Shown here in pieces: positions 44,977 to 54,275 of a stretch of DNA of 64,000 nucleotides. Source of the DNA: Parapedobacter tibetensis (GTDB taxonomy: Bacteria > Bacteroidota > Bacteroidia > Sphingobacteriales > Sphingobacteriaceae). The notes beneath the pieces are model-generated. The model saw only the letters and a program-made list of their open reading frames with translations. It did no database searches and was not told the DNA's origin. Every line of letters begins with the position of its first letter. Within the stretch, counting starts at the first letter, position 1. The stretch is from the NCBI RefSeq assembly GCF_024704835.1, contig NZ_JAMXBE010000006.1, positions 186,514 to 250,513 on the forward strand, in the 5' to 3' direction. The position numbers and the translations under genes were made by a program.

Positions 44977-45020
44977 TCCATAATTGATAAACTTAACAGG
45001 TTTCCAAAACCTGTTAGGTT
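44977..45020. repeat. Hairpin repeat, copy 2 (upstream of tonB)
   Basis: TCCATAATTGATAAACTTAA then CAGGTTT pairs with AAACCTGTTAGGTTT, a 15-bp stem with one mismatch. It matches the repeat at 43971 apart from single bases and lies between the divergent tonB and UPF0104 genes. Confidence 0.7.
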
Positions 45021-45042
45021 TGGGATGTAAAAATTAGTAACA

Positions 45043-46038
45043 TTGCACGAAAAATTATTGGTTTTGACCAACAAGACAAAAAAGATACTGGGCATTGTAT
45101 TGAAGATCACCATCTTGCTGCTGGTGGTCTGGGTATTGTACCACAAGCTCAATAACCACCGGAACCTGATAGAATTTAAAAGATTGATGCACGACCTTGG
45201 CACGGATACCGTGACGATCACGTTATCCGTGATTATGTTTCTGATGTTTGCCAACTGGTTTTTAGAGGCGGTAAAATGGCGGTATCTATGCCGGTACATC
45301 GAGCCAATAAGCCTATGGAAGGCCGTCCAATCCGTATTTTGTGGGTTGACCTGGGCGGTTTTCACACCCAACCGCATAGGCGAATATGGCGGACGCGTGA
45401 TGTTTCTCCGTGCCCGAAAACGCATTTCGGGTGCAGTGGCCATGGGTGTTGGTGCGTTGGCGCAGTTGGTCCTTACAAGTGTGGCGGGATCCCTTAGTAT
45501 CGCATGGTTTGTCAATCGATTCTTCGATATTGGATTTTGGGCTGGGGCGGGATTATGGCTATTGGCAGGGACGTATGCTGGGTTTTTCCTGATGCTGTAT
45601 TTTAATGTAAAATGGATTAATACCTGGGTAAAGTACATCGCGTTTTTACGTAAATTCCATCGGTTTTTTGAAGTATTAACCCGCTATACCCGCAAGGAAT
45701 TGGCGGTGATTTTCCTTAACTCGCTCGCTAGGTTTGTTATATTCACTTCACAGTATTGTATATTGATGCTGATCATCATCCCTGATATCGAATTTCTGCC
45801 TATGCTTCTGATGGTGTTCATCCTTTTTTTCGTGCAAGCAGCTTTGCCCACGCTCGATTTGTTCGATTTTGGTGTCAGGAGTGTTACGGCAAGTTATCTT
45901 TATGAACATATTACCGATCAAGACATTGCAGTGATGGCCATAGCTTCCTGTATTTGGTTTATAAACCTTATATTGCCCGCCATTTTGGGTTCAGTGTTTG
46001 TCTTAAAAATTAATTTCTTTGGCGATACAAATCATTAG
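45043..46038 (+). CDS. Lysylphosphatidylglycerol synthase-type membrane protein (UPF0104)
   Basis: 331 aa with about eight membrane segments. The family pattern is visible: NWFLEAVKWRYLCRYIEPISLWKAVQSVFCGLTWAVFTPNRIGEYGGRVMFLR. No ATG precedes that conserved region; TTG 45043 is used as start (other TTG codons at 45058-45067 are possible). In MprF-type proteins this module flips or transfers lipids; stand-alone versions in Bacteroidota are unassigned. It overlaps the next gene by 20 bases, so the two are cotranslated. Confidence 0.8.
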   Translation: MHEKLLVLTNKTKKILGIVLKITILLLVVWVLYHKLNNHRNLIEFKRLMHDLGTDTVTITLSVIMFLMFANWFLEAVKWRYLCRYIEPISLWKAVQSVFCGLTWAVFTPNRIGEYGGRVMFLRARKRISGAVAMGVGALAQLVLTSVAGSLSIAWFVNRFFDIGFWAGAGLWLLAGTYAGFFLMLYFNVKWINTWVKYIAFLRKFHRFFEVLTRYTRKELAVIFLNSLARFVIFTSQYCILMLIIIPDIEFLPMLLMVFILFFVQAALPTLDLFDFGVRSVTASYLYEHITDQDIAVMAIASCIWFINLILPAILGSVFVLKINFFGDTNH

Positions 46039-47152
46039 TATTTTACTGGCAGTATTCGCGGGAGTGTATATGGTGCTAGTATGCTATATGTGCGCAGGTT
46101 GGTTTGCCTTGCCTTTCTTTTCACCGAAAAAAACACCCAAAACCAAAGTCAGTGTGCTTATTGCAGCCAGAAATGAGGAAGCCAATATCGGCCGTACCCT
46201 TTCGGATATATTGGCGCAAGATTTTCCCAAAGAATTGTTGGAGATCATAGTAGTGGATGATCACTCCACTGATAACACATCGGCAATTGTACAGTCTTTC
46301 GCAGGGCAAGGAGTCAAACTCCTAAAGCTGAATGAATCCGAACCCCTGAACTCGTATAAAAAGAAGGCCATTTCAGAAGCCATTGCCATGGCTACAGGCC
46401 AACTGGTTGTGACCACGGATGCTGATTGTCGCATGGGGCGCCATTGGTTAGCGTCAGTGGTTGGCTATGTAGAGGAAAACGACTCTTTCTTGGTTTCCTC
46501 CCCGGTCGTCTATTCAGAAGAGAAAACCTTTTTTGAGAAATTGCAAACGCTGGAGTTCCTTTACTTGATTGGCCTGGGTGCTGCTGGCATCGGCAATAGA
46601 CGCCCATCCACATGCAACGGAGCCAACTTCGCCTACCTGCGTGATGTGTTCTATGAAATGGGAGGATTCAATGGAATCGACCACTTGGCCTCGGGTGATG
46701 ATGAGTTGTTCTTGCATAAAGTGGCGGCTAAATACCCGGATAAAATTGGTTTTTGCAAGTCGCGAGATGCCATTGTATATACCGATGCAAAAAGCAATTT
46801 GTGTGGATTCATTAGCCAACGTAAACGTTGGGCATCCAAGAGTACACACTATAAGAATAAAGAGATTGTTGCATTAGGGGTAACTATTTGGCTGTTTAAC
46901 TTCTTACTGCTATCATCCGGCATTGCTGCCCTGTTTCTACATACCAAACTATGGTTGGTGTTTACGGTCGCCATTGGATCGAAATTGGTTGTCGAAGTAT
47001 TATTCTTGTATCCGCTCTGCCAGTTTGCCAAACGAATGGGGTTGCTGTGGTACCTGCCGCTGCTTACCTTTCTCCATATTGTTTATATCGTGTATATTGG
47101 AGTGGCCGGCAATATAGGCAAGTACCAATGGAAGGGGCGTAGGGTGAATTGA
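46019..47152 (+). CDS. Family 2 glycosyltransferase, membrane-bound
   Basis: 377 aa. A start membrane segment (IISILLAVFAGVYMVLVCYMCAGWF) is followed by the GT2 domain: VSVLIAARNEEANIGRTLSDILAQ, IIVVDDHSTDNT (metal-binding DD), LVVTTDADCRM, and the late FISQRKRWASK with the QxxRW-type motif. Membrane segments follow at the end. It would transfer a sugar from a nucleotide donor onto a lipid or polysaccharide at the inner membrane. The start is TTG 46019, overlapping the UPF0104 gene. Confidence 0.87.
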   Translation: MAIQIISILLAVFAGVYMVLVCYMCAGWFALPFFSPKKTPKTKVSVLIAARNEEANIGRTLSDILAQDFPKELLEIIVVDDHSTDNTSAIVQSFAGQGVKLLKLNESEPLNSYKKKAISEAIAMATGQLVVTTDADCRMGRHWLASVVGYVEENDSFLVSSPVVYSEEKTFFEKLQTLEFLYLIGLGAAGIGNRRPSTCNGANFAYLRDVFYEMGGFNGIDHLASGDDELFLHKVAAKYPDKIGFCKSRDAIVYTDAKSNLCGFISQRKRWASKSTHYKNKEIVALGVTIWLFNFLLLSSGIAALFLHTKLWLVFTVAIGSKLVVEVLFLYPLCQFAKRMGLLWYLPLLTFLHIVYIVYIGVAGNIGKYQWKGRRVN

Positions 47153-47201
47153 ATGCGGACATATCCGACTGACATAAATAAGGCTGATCGACGCGCTGAT
47201 A

Positions 47202-47957
47202 TTAGCTGTTTGAACCTGTTGCGTCTGTGTTAATCTTTTCCCTGATTCTTGCCTCCACTTGAGCCACTACTTCTTCTCCAGTAAGACCTGCGGGCTCGAT
47301 GGGAGGAAGCACTTCCCACGACATGTGCGTGAATGTATTGAGTGGAAAGAAGCCGTAACGAACCATTTGCCATGAATGGTTGATCGCTATAGGGACAACT
47401 AAAACGTTGGAAACTTTCTTCAACACGGTGGAGATGCCACCTACATTGAAGGGCTTGATTTTTCCAGTTTTCGCACGCGTGCCTTCCGGAAAAATGAATG
47501 CCGACCAGTTTTTGGTTTTCATGTTGTTAGCAAGTTTGAGGATTTCCGCAATGGATTGTTTGGGATCCTTACGATCGATGTTGGCCGCCCCTCCATGCCG
47601 TAGGTTGAATGAGATGCTGGGTATACCCTTTGCCAATTCAATTTTGGAAATGAATTTGGCATGGTGTTTACGAAGAAAAAAAATCAGCGGAGGAATATCA
47701 AACATGCTTTGGTGATTGGCCACGAAGATGATAGGTCGGTCTGTGGGGAGGTGTTGTTTATTTACAAATTTCACCGTGTTGCACAACACGTAATAGCATG
47801 CCAATAAACACCAATTAAGCATATCCACCGATTTTTTATGTGCCCCATATCCCCCAAGTTTTAGGCACAACCATTGTACCGGATGGAACAACACAATAAC
47901 CAACCCAAATAGCAAATAAAAAAGCGGTGAAAGGATGTAGCCTAAGAACTTTCTCAT
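47202..47957 (-). CDS. 1-acyl-sn-glycerol-3-phosphate acyltransferase-like protein
   Basis: 251 aa. The PlsC signature VANHQSMFD (His82, Asp87), then the second motif FIFPEGTRAKTGKIKPFNVGG and the block VVPIAINHSW, are all present. A membrane anchor lies at the N-terminus. Such enzymes acylate lysophosphatidic acid in phospholipid synthesis; a related acceptor (such as lyso-ornithine lipid) cannot be excluded. It is the last of several - strand envelope genes (50.3-47.2 kb). Confidence 0.87.
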   Translation of the reverse strand: MRKFLGYILSPLFYLLFGLVIVLFHPVQWLCLKLGGYGAHKKSVDMLNWCLLACYYVLCNTVKFVNKQHLPTDRPIIFVANHQSMFDIPPLIFFLRKHHAKFISKIELAKGIPSISFNLRHGGAANIDRKDPKQSIAEILKLANNMKTKNWSAFIFPEGTRAKTGKIKPFNVGGISTVLKKVSNVLVVPIAINHSWQMVRYGFFPLNTFTHMSWEVLPPIEPAGLTGEEVVAQVEARIREKINTDATGSNS

Positions 47958-48106
47958 CTAGTGTAATGTACGACAATAATGTGGTTTTCGGTGCAAAGAT
48001 ATTATTTAATGTCTGATTACCCAATAAGGCTTTGAACGGTAGCGCCGATGTGCAAAAACCGGTCAAAGAGAGCCGCTGAGGTATAGAAAGCGCCTTGTGG
48101 TAATTT

Positions 48107-48622
48107 TCAGCGGGCAAGGTTCTCTTGGTCAAAACTTTTGCGTGTATAGGCCCCCGGCCTCGCATGGTCACCTTCGATGAAACTAAAATTGATTACATGA
48201 ATGTTTGGAAGCTCGGTATAAGCATATGTAGCTTCCAATAAATACATTTGCGCTCCTGAAGAACCCATTTGCTGTGTGAGGTATTGGGCACCTGGAATCT
48301 TAACATAAAGGGTGTCATTCGAAACTTTGTCTATTTCCAGTTGGATTTCTGGGTAATTGGTTAACAATGTCTCCGTGAGTGCGTCAACGCTCAATAATGA
48401 ACGGTCAAAATCGGAGTTGGTTTCAGCGGTCAACTGCTCAGATTCGTCGTCGAATACAGCGATATAGGGCAATGAAGGTATAGGAACTTCCACCCCCTCG
48501 GTAGGAATATCAGCTAGTTTTTCATCAGAGGCAGCATCTTTGGATTCATTCCGGCATGACGATACCACAAACATGGCGCATAGCGCTATGGGCAACAGTC
48601 GGGTTATAATTGAAGTTTCCAT
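48107..48622 (-). CDS. Uncharacterised lipoprotein
   Basis: 171 aa from ATG 48622 (METSIITRLL), with a lipobox-like FVVSSC about residue 23; a start eight codons upstream overlaps the SDR gene by four bases (48643-48646), suggesting translational coupling. After the Cys comes a region rich in acidic residues and then a compact end (VSNDTLYVKIPGAQYLTQQMG, HVINFSFIEGDHARPG). I recognise no family; the tail is reminiscent of small GerMN-type domains only weakly. Confidence 0.6.
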   Translation of the reverse strand: METSIITRLLPIALCAMFVVSSCRNESKDAASDEKLADIPTEGVEVPIPSLPYIAVFDDESEQLTAETNSDFDRSLLSVDALTETLLTNYPEIQLEIDKVSNDTLYVKIPGAQYLTQQMGSSGAQMYLLEATYAYTELPNIHVINFSFIEGDHARPGAYTRKSFDQENLAR

Positions 48623-48642
48623 CTTCCTTATCTGTTTTATGA

Positions 48643-49350
48643 TCAAGGCGTGGTAACCGCCACTGGCAGTACCTTCCCATTGAAAAATCGATGGCCGGTG
48701 AGGGCAAAATCGGCAATATACTCACCCATTTCAAATGCGGCCACGGGCGACCTATATTGTGGAAACGCTTTTTCAAGCATTTCTGTTTGCGCCGAACCCA
48801 AAGCTAAGCAATTTATTTTTATTGCCCGGTCTATAAACTCTAACGCCAAACATTCTGTAAGTGTATGCATGGCGGCCTTACTGGCCGAATAAGCCGCCAA
48901 TCCCGGGAATTTCAAACTTCCTTGGAATCCACCCATACTGCCGATGTTGACAATATGACTATCCGGCGGCATCAATGGCAATAGATGCTGGATCATATTC
49001 ACATGGCCCATGAAATTGCTTTGCAGCATTTCAGAAAAATCGGCTTCCGTTGTTTCTTCAAACGGTTTATTGATCAGTAAACCCGCATTGTTAATCAACA
49101 CATCCACCTGTCCAAGCTTTTCAACTACATACGGCAAGAGTACGTTTTCATAGTCACCATAAATAATATCAAACGAAAGAACATGAACAGTAGCTTTTGG
49201 ATTCAATTGCCCGGCGATTTCCTGCAATTTCTGTAGCCCATCCTGTGAACGCGCCAGTGCAACGATCCGGTTTGTGGAAGTATTAGCCAACGCCAGCGCG
49301 GCTTCAAATCCTATGCCGCTGCTTGCTCCTGTAATGACGATATTTGCCAT
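48643..49350 (-). CDS. SDR-family oxidoreductase
   Basis: 235 aa. Classical short-chain dehydrogenase: cofactor loop TGASSGIG at 7-14, NNAG in VDVLINNAGLLI, the Ser site in HIVNIGSMGG, and the catalytic YSASK in LAAYSASKAAMHTL. It uses NAD(P)H on an unknown substrate. It is in the - strand envelope-gene run, with 12 bases to the UPF0104 gene before it. Confidence 0.9.
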   Translation of the reverse strand: MANIVITGASSGIGFEAALALANTSTNRIVALARSQDGLQKLQEIAGQLNPKATVHVLSFDIIYGDYENVLLPYVVEKLGQVDVLINNAGLLINKPFEETTEADFSEMLQSNFMGHVNMIQHLLPLMPPDSHIVNIGSMGGFQGSLKFPGLAAYSASKAAMHTLTECLALEFIDRAIKINCLALGSAQTEMLEKAFPQYRSPVAAFEMGEYIADFALTGHRFFNGKVLPVAVTTP

Positions 49351-49362
49351 GTTTTATCTTTT

Positions 49363-50355
49363 TTAATCGTTTTCTTCACGTTCATCGGTCATGTCCATCT
49401 CCACCTCCTCATTGGTGGGTAGCTTATCTTCACCCAAACCTTGAGGCCGAAAAATGAAGTAGGACCCAAAAACCGCCAATGCGGCCGAGGTGAGGTAAAA
49501 TAATAGGCTGATCAGTACAGCCAACTGTGTATCCATCTGGAAATATTGTGCACCATATACATAGACCATTTCCCGTGCGCCAAGGCCTCCGACCGTGAAG
49601 GGAATCACCGCCACCAACGATGAAAGGAGAAACATAAATAAATAAGGTGAAAATTTTCCTTGAAACCCTAGCGCATACAACAAGAGGATAGCACAGACAA
49701 CTTGCATGGACTGTACACCTAGTGCTTTGAAGTGTGTAATGATAAAGTGCTGGCTATAGGTTGTAAAATACCTGCGAAGGACGATATAATAGGCTATGGA
49801 ACCAAGGGCAACAGCAATGATGGGAATCTCATTAGGAATCTGTAACCGGGGGATAAAGATGACCAACGTGGAAATAATAAGGCTTAACGCCCATAACCCA
49901 CTTAAACGATCGAAAAACACGGCCGATAGAAGTCTGCGCCCCTTGACCTTGAATTTACGACGAAGAAAGTAGATCTTATAGCCATCGCCGCCTACTCCGC
50001 CTGGTAAAAACAAATTATAAAACAAACCCAAAAGATATAATTTGAAATTATACCGTTCAGACAATTTCAATCCCATGCCGCTAAAAAAGCTATTCAACCT
50101 AGAGGATGCAATCATGATAGACGAGCAATAAGCAAAAAAGGCCAGCACAAGAAAAAAGGGATTTGAGCCCATTATTGCTTGTTTTATGAATTGTAAGAAA
50201 CTAAGGGGGACTTCATTGGAATCTACGTCGATATCTTCTATCACCCTAGCGTTGTAATCGGATTCAACCTTGCTGAAAACCCAGTACAGCGCTGCGGCAG
50301 TGATGCAAATCTTAAGAATTGTCTTGGTTATACGCCAAAATTTTTTACGGACCAT
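49363..50355 (-). CDS. Second lysylphosphatidylglycerol synthase-type membrane protein (UPF0104)
   Basis: 330 aa, about eight membrane segments. SERYNFKLYLLGLFYNLFLPGGVGGDGYKIYFLRRK and later VIPFTVGGLGAREMVYVYG are typical UPF0104 motifs. The N-terminal ILKICITAAALYWVFSKVESD is the usual first segment. The end is acidic (NEEVEMDMTDEREEND). It is the second copy of this module within 5 kb; the copies differ clearly in sequence. ATG 50355 is the start. Confidence 0.85.
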   Translation of the reverse strand: MVRKKFWRITKTILKICITAAALYWVFSKVESDYNARVIEDIDVDSNEVPLSFLQFIKQAIMGSNPFFLVLAFFAYCSSIMIASSRLNSFFSGMGLKLSERYNFKLYLLGLFYNLFLPGGVGGDGYKIYFLRRKFKVKGRRLLSAVFFDRLSGLWALSLIISTLVIFIPRLQIPNEIPIIAVALGSIAYYIVLRRYFTTYSQHFIITHFKALGVQSMQVVCAILLLYALGFQGKFSPYLFMFLLSSLVAVIPFTVGGLGAREMVYVYGAQYFQMDTQLAVLISLLFYLTSAALAVFGSYFIFRPQGLGEDKLPTNEEVEMDMTDEREEND

Positions 50356-50444
50356 GAATGTAATTACGAATGTTATCTGGGCAAATACCTATTAATGATG
50401 ACGCTTCAAAGGTATGAAAAAGGAGGTACCAATGGTAATCCGTA

Positions 50445-50780
50445 TCAATCAAAGAGGATAGGGTACAGCCGTACATATACGAGGATAACATACATAACCA
50501 ATAAGGCGGTATTCAAAGACAACATCCAGTTGAGATCGGTTTTTTGGTATTTGTTTCGTAACGTAAGGAAAAGCAAGACAAGGAAACTTAGGAAGAGTAA
50601 TGCCGGGAATACCAAGGCCCATTTATTGGTAATGTAAAGGAATGTTTGTTCCATAGGTTTTACAGTTTCCTTCTCCAGGATGAATGGTGCAAATGCAAAT
50701 AAAAGCAGCAGAATAAACAAACGGATCAATAATTTAACCGTAAATTTACTGATGGTATGGTTTTTGGATGGGAAAGTCAT
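50445..50780 (-). CDS. Uncharacterised small membrane protein
   Basis: 111 aa from ATG 50780 (MTFPSKNHTI); the frame is open 14 codons further upstream into the divergent gene's promoter. Three hydrophobic segments: LLIRLFILLLLFAFAPFIL, WALVFPALLFLSFLVLLFL, and LNTALLVMYVILVYVRLYPI. No family is recognised. It is divergent to the lipocalin-like gene and lies upstream of the UPF0104 gene on the same strand. Confidence 0.6.
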   Translation of the reverse strand: MTFPSKNHTISKFTVKLLIRLFILLLLFAFAPFILEKETVKPMEQTFLYITNKWALVFPALLFLSFLVLLFLTLRNKYQKTDLNWMLSLNTALLVMYVILVYVRLYPILFD

Positions 50781-50839
50781 ATGAAATCTATTATCTTTAC
50801 AGCACAAAAATACAATTCGCAAACTATACTTCTTATATT

Positions 50840-51364
50840 ATGAACAGATCATCATTCCCCCTTATCGCCATACTATCAAGTTTCTTGGTACTGGTATCAT
50901 GCTCATCTCAACAAGGAGCCGTGGAGGGTTCACCTTCTGCAGCAGCCTGGCGAAGCGGCGTGAAAGGCCAATGGATATTGCACTCCGTTGACAAGGAAAA
51001 TTTTCCCTCGGCATATTCTGTCAAAACCGTATTTGAAGAGGCCCCAGCGGAATGTTTTGTAGGCAGTGTTTGGAATCTCCCTAACAACGGAAAAGGAAGC
51101 ATTACCTTTGATGCGGAGGGGACGCTTTGTGCCCCTGGCGCTGTACGTAACATCGTTTGGTCCGTCTACAACCCCGGAAAGGATAATGGTGAACCTCAAT
51201 TCCAGTTTAAAAAGATTTATCCGGGAGATAAGGCAAGCAACGTGACCGCAGGCTATCGGTTGGATTTGTCATATGCCGATGCTGAACAAATGGTACTCCG
51301 TATGCCATTGAATTTAGATGGTAATTCGGGTTATTTGGTGTTTAACTTTGAAAGGCTTCAGTAA
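50840..51364 (+). CDS. Lipocalin-like lipoprotein
   Basis: 174 aa from ATG 50840; upstream codons in frame are not a signal peptide. Lipobox LVLVSC, then KGQWILHSVDKENF, the G-x-W start of a lipocalin-like barrel, SVWNLPNNGKGSITF, and the strands up to SGYLVFNFERL. Bacteroidota lipocalin-family lipoproteins bind hydrophobic ligands or act in stress; the ligand here is unknown. A DUF2911 protein follows, 84 bases away. Confidence 0.75.
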   Translation: MNRSSFPLIAILSSFLVLVSCSSQQGAVEGSPSAAAWRSGVKGQWILHSVDKENFPSAYSVKTVFEEAPAECFVGSVWNLPNNGKGSITFDAEGTLCAPGAVRNIVWSVYNPGKDNGEPQFQFKKIYPGDKASNVTAGYRLDLSYADAEQMVLRMPLNLDGNSGYLVFNFERLQ

Positions 51365-51448
51365 TCGTATCGTAAGCATGTACCAAATAATATGACATTA
51401 ACGAATACAGTAAGATAGATAGATTGTGAACCAAAAATTAATTGACAT

Positions 51449-51970
51449 ATGAAAACGAGCATTTTATCATTCCTCTTTATGGCGGGTTTTTCAATGATGG
51501 TTTTTGCCCAACAAGACAAAAGCCAACGTGCCAGCCCACCGGACAGTACCATCGTGACCACAGACGATGGCGTTATGATTGCCATCCACTACAGCAAACC
51601 CTCTCTGAAGGGCCGCCAATTGGGTGTGGATCTTGCACCAGTTGGCGAGGTATGGCGTACGGGAGCCAATGAGGCCACCACATTTGAAGTGGACAAAGAT
51701 GTATTGGTGCAGGGGCAAGCGTTGCCGGCTGGAAAATACAGCTTATACTCCATCCCTGACGAGCATAGCATGACCATTATCTTCAATAAAATATGGGATC
51801 AATGGGGTACGCGGTATAACGAATCGGAAGATGCATTGCGGGTAATGGCCACTCCATCCGGCAATGGCGAGCCAGTAGAGCAAATGACGATCACTGCCGA
51901 CAATACAGGTACCGTTACACTGCTTTGGGGTGATTGGAAGGTGCCATTTACCGTTAAGGTAGCCGATTGA
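51449..51970 (+). CDS. DUF2911 family secreted protein
   Basis: 173 aa. Signal peptide ending in MVFAQ, then the DUF2911 pattern: IHYSKPSLKGRQLG, LAPVGEVWRTGANEATTFEVDKDVLVQGQALPAGKYSLYSIPDE and TIIFNKIWDQWGTRYN, ending in VTLLWGDWKVPFTVKV. It is a periplasmic or outer-membrane-side beta-sandwich protein without assigned function, widespread in Bacteroidota. Confidence 0.9.
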   Translation: MKTSILSFLFMAGFSMMVFAQQDKSQRASPPDSTIVTTDDGVMIAIHYSKPSLKGRQLGVDLAPVGEVWRTGANEATTFEVDKDVLVQGQALPAGKYSLYSIPDEHSMTIIFNKIWDQWGTRYNESEDALRVMATPSGNGEPVEQMTITADNTGTVTLLWGDWKVPFTVKVAD

Positions 51971-51983
51971 TTTATTCTTAAAA

Positions 51984-52063
51984 ACCTCACCTCATAGGTT
52001 TACCTTCTGAGGTGGCACAGATGCATATATTAGGCCACTGTGCCAGAAAACCTATGGGGTTCC
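51984..52063. repeat. Complex hairpin before rfbA
   Basis: CTCATAGGTTT (51991-52001) pairs with AAACCTATGGGG (52048-52059), and inside it TGGCACAG (52013-52020) pairs with CTGTGCCA (52038-52045). It fills most of the 143-base gap and may terminate the DUF2911 gene. Similar words occur at 43958 (CCCATAGGTTT). Confidence 0.5.
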
Positions 52064-52113
52064 TATTTTGTCAGATGATGATTTTCCTCCACCATTAAAG
52101 AAACAAGAAATAC

Positions 52114-52995
52114 GTGAAAGGTATTATTTTAGCAGGAGGATCAGGTACACGGCTGCATCCATTGACGTTGGCGGTAAGCAAGCAACTTATGCCGGTGTAC
52201 GATAAGCCCATGATCTATTATCCCTTATCCACGCTCATGCTATCGGGCATCCGTGAAGTATTAATTATCTCTACACCACATGATTTGCCGGCTTTCCGAA
52301 AATTGCTGGGAGATGGTTCCCAAGTAGGATGTGCATTTTCGTATGCAGAACAGGCCGTACCCAATGGATTGGCCCAAGCCTTCGTAATAGGAGCCGAATT
52401 TGTGGGGAATGACGATGTGGCGTTGATTCTTGGTGATAACATATTTCACGGAGAAGGCTTGTCGCGTCTGTTACAGCAAAGTGCTGATTTGCAAGCTGAC
52501 GGAGGCGTAGTATTTGCCTACCCCGTGTCGGATCCTGAACGTTATGGCGTGGTCGAATTCAATGAGCAGCGGCAGGTAGTGTCCATTGAAGAAAAACCTA
52601 TACGGCCCAAGTCCAATTATGCAGTGCCGGGATTGTATTTTTATGACAATACGGTGGTTGAAATTGCAAGGGGTATCCAACCGTCTGCTCGGGGTGAATA
52701 TGAGATAACGGATATAAACAAGGTTTACCTTGAGCAAGGACGATTGAAGGTAGGGGTATTCAGCCGTGGCACGGCTTGGTTAGATACCGGTACGTTTACC
52801 TCCCTCATGCAAGCGGGACAATTCGTACAGGTCATCGAAGAGCGCCAGGGGCTGAAAATAGGCTGTATCGAAGAGGTGGCGTACCGCATGGGTTTCATCG
52901 ATGCCGAACAACTCGAAACCATTGCACAACCCTTGTTGAAAAGTGGATATGGGCAATACCTATTAAACTCAGTGTTGAAGAAGCAAAGGCAATAA
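52114..52995 (+). CDS. rfbA: Glucose-1-phosphate thymidylyltransferase
   Basis: 293 aa, normal length; GTG 52114 is the start since GTGAAAGGTATTATTTTAGC encodes the family's first residues. RfbA/RmlA makes dTDP-glucose, the first step to dTDP-rhamnose and other surface sugars. Motifs: [71 protein letters not shown] and [10 protein letters not shown]. No rfbB, C or D is in the window. gmd follows 22 bases later. Confidence 0.96.
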   Translation: MKGIILAGGSGTRLHPLTLAVSKQLMPVYDKPMIYYPLSTLMLSGIREVLIISTPHDLPAFRKLLGDGSQVGCAFSYAEQAVPNGLAQAFVIGAEFVGNDDVALILGDNIFHGEGLSRLLQQSADLQADGGVVFAYPVSDPERYGVVEFNEQRQVVSIEEKPIRPKSNYAVPGLYFYDNTVVEIARGIQPSARGEYEITDINKVYLEQGRLKVGVFSRGTAWLDTGTFTSLMQAGQFVQVIEERQGLKIGCIEEVAYRMGFIDAEQLETIAQPLLKSGYGQYLLNSVLKKQRQ

Positions 52996-53017
52996 TTGCT
53001 TTCAAGGATAATCGTCC

Positions 53018-54172
53018 ATGGCAGGTATAATAACAGCAAAAACCGCATTAATAACAGGTATAACCGGACAGGATGGCGCCTATTTGGCTGAGTTCTTACT
53101 GAAAAAAGGATACCATGTGCATGGTCTGAAAAGGAGGAGCTCCCTATTCAATACCGATCGCATAGACCACCTGTATCAAGATCCCCATGAATCAAACCGC
53201 CACTTTACCCTGCATTACGGCGATCTTACTGATGCTACCAACCTCATCAGGGTTATCCAAGAAACACAACCGGATGAAATTTACAATTTGGCTGCGCAAA
53301 GTCATGTGAAAGTGAGTTTCGATACTCCTGAATATACGGCTAATGCGGATGGTTTGGGTGCGCTCCGTATATTGGAGGCTATCCGTTTGCTCAACCTTGG
53401 AAGCAAATGCCGTTTTTATCAGGCAGCTACGTCCGAGTTGTATGGACTAGTGCAGGAAGTGCCCCAAAGTGAAAGGACACCTTTTTACCCACGAAGCCCT
53501 TATGCTGTGGCCAAATTATATGCGTATTGGATAACCGTTAATTATCGTGAGGCCTATAATTTATATGCCTGCAACGGCATTTTGTTCAACCATGAAAGCC
53601 CGATAAGGGGCGAAACATTTGTAACCCGAAAAATCACCCGGGCAGTAGCTAGAATTGCGTTGGGGTTGCAGGATAGGCTATTTTTGGGTAACTTATCAGC
53701 GCAACGCGATTGGGGGCATGCCAAGGATTATGTGGAGGCCATGTGGTTGATGTTGCAACAGGAGACACCAGAAGACTATGTAGTGGCTACAGGTGTAACG
53801 ACCACTGTGCGTGATTTTGTGAAGATGAGCTTCGCCGAGCTGGGCATCGAGGTGGAATTCAGTGGGAAGGACGAACGTGAAAAAGGTGTGGTCATTGATG
53901 TCGATGAAACGCGGCTTAAGGAACTAAAGATCAATCCTGAACATATAAAATTTGGACAATCCGTGGTTAATGTAGACCCTATTTATTACCGACCAACCGA
54001 GGTGGATTTGTTGGTGGGAGATGCCACCAAGGCGCAGCACCAACTCGGGTGGCGACCTAAATACGACCTAGGAGCGCTGGTGGAAGATATGGTGCATTCA
54101 GACTTGAAGCTAATGCGGAAGGAAGAATACCTCAAACGCGGAGGATTTGATACCTTGAACTACTTTGAGTGA
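53018..54172 (+). CDS. gmd: GDP-mannose 4,6-dehydratase
   Basis: 384 aa, normal length. It converts GDP-mannose to GDP-4-keto-6-deoxymannose, the precursor of GDP-fucose, GDP-rhamnose and perosamine. Features: NAD loop [27 protein letters not shown], the SDR YxxxK in [25 protein letters not shown] and [16 protein letters not shown]. Together with rfbA it supplies nucleotide sugars for surface polysaccharide; fcl, the usual next gene, does not follow. Confidence 0.96.
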   Translation: MAGIITAKTALITGITGQDGAYLAEFLLKKGYHVHGLKRRSSLFNTDRIDHLYQDPHESNRHFTLHYGDLTDATNLIRVIQETQPDEIYNLAAQSHVKVSFDTPEYTANADGLGALRILEAIRLLNLGSKCRFYQAATSELYGLVQEVPQSERTPFYPRSPYAVAKLYAYWITVNYREAYNLYACNGILFNHESPIRGETFVTRKITRAVARIALGLQDRLFLGNLSAQRDWGHAKDYVEAMWLMLQQETPEDYVVATGVTTTVRDFVKMSFAELGIEVEFSGKDEREKGVVIDVDETRLKELKINPEHIKFGQSVVNVDPIYYRPTEVDLLVGDATKAQHQLGWRPKYDLGALVEDMVHSDLKLMRKEEYLKRGGFDTLNYFE

Positions 54173-54275
54173 TGCCATCCATGGCGCGACAACCCCAATC
54201 ACGGTGAACCATGTTGGAACAATTTTTGCATACTTGTACTAGTGAAGTGCAATAGGATTTTGCGGTACATAAATC

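Noticed and set aside
44952-45638. A 228-codon - strand frame across the repeat upstream of tonB
   Set aside because: It is antisense to the UPF0104 gene and has no domain or membrane pattern; it runs through the hairpin repeat.
50395-50637. An 80-codon + strand frame antisense to the small membrane protein
   Set aside because: Basic, low-complexity sequence without signal or domain; the - strand frame has clean membrane segments.
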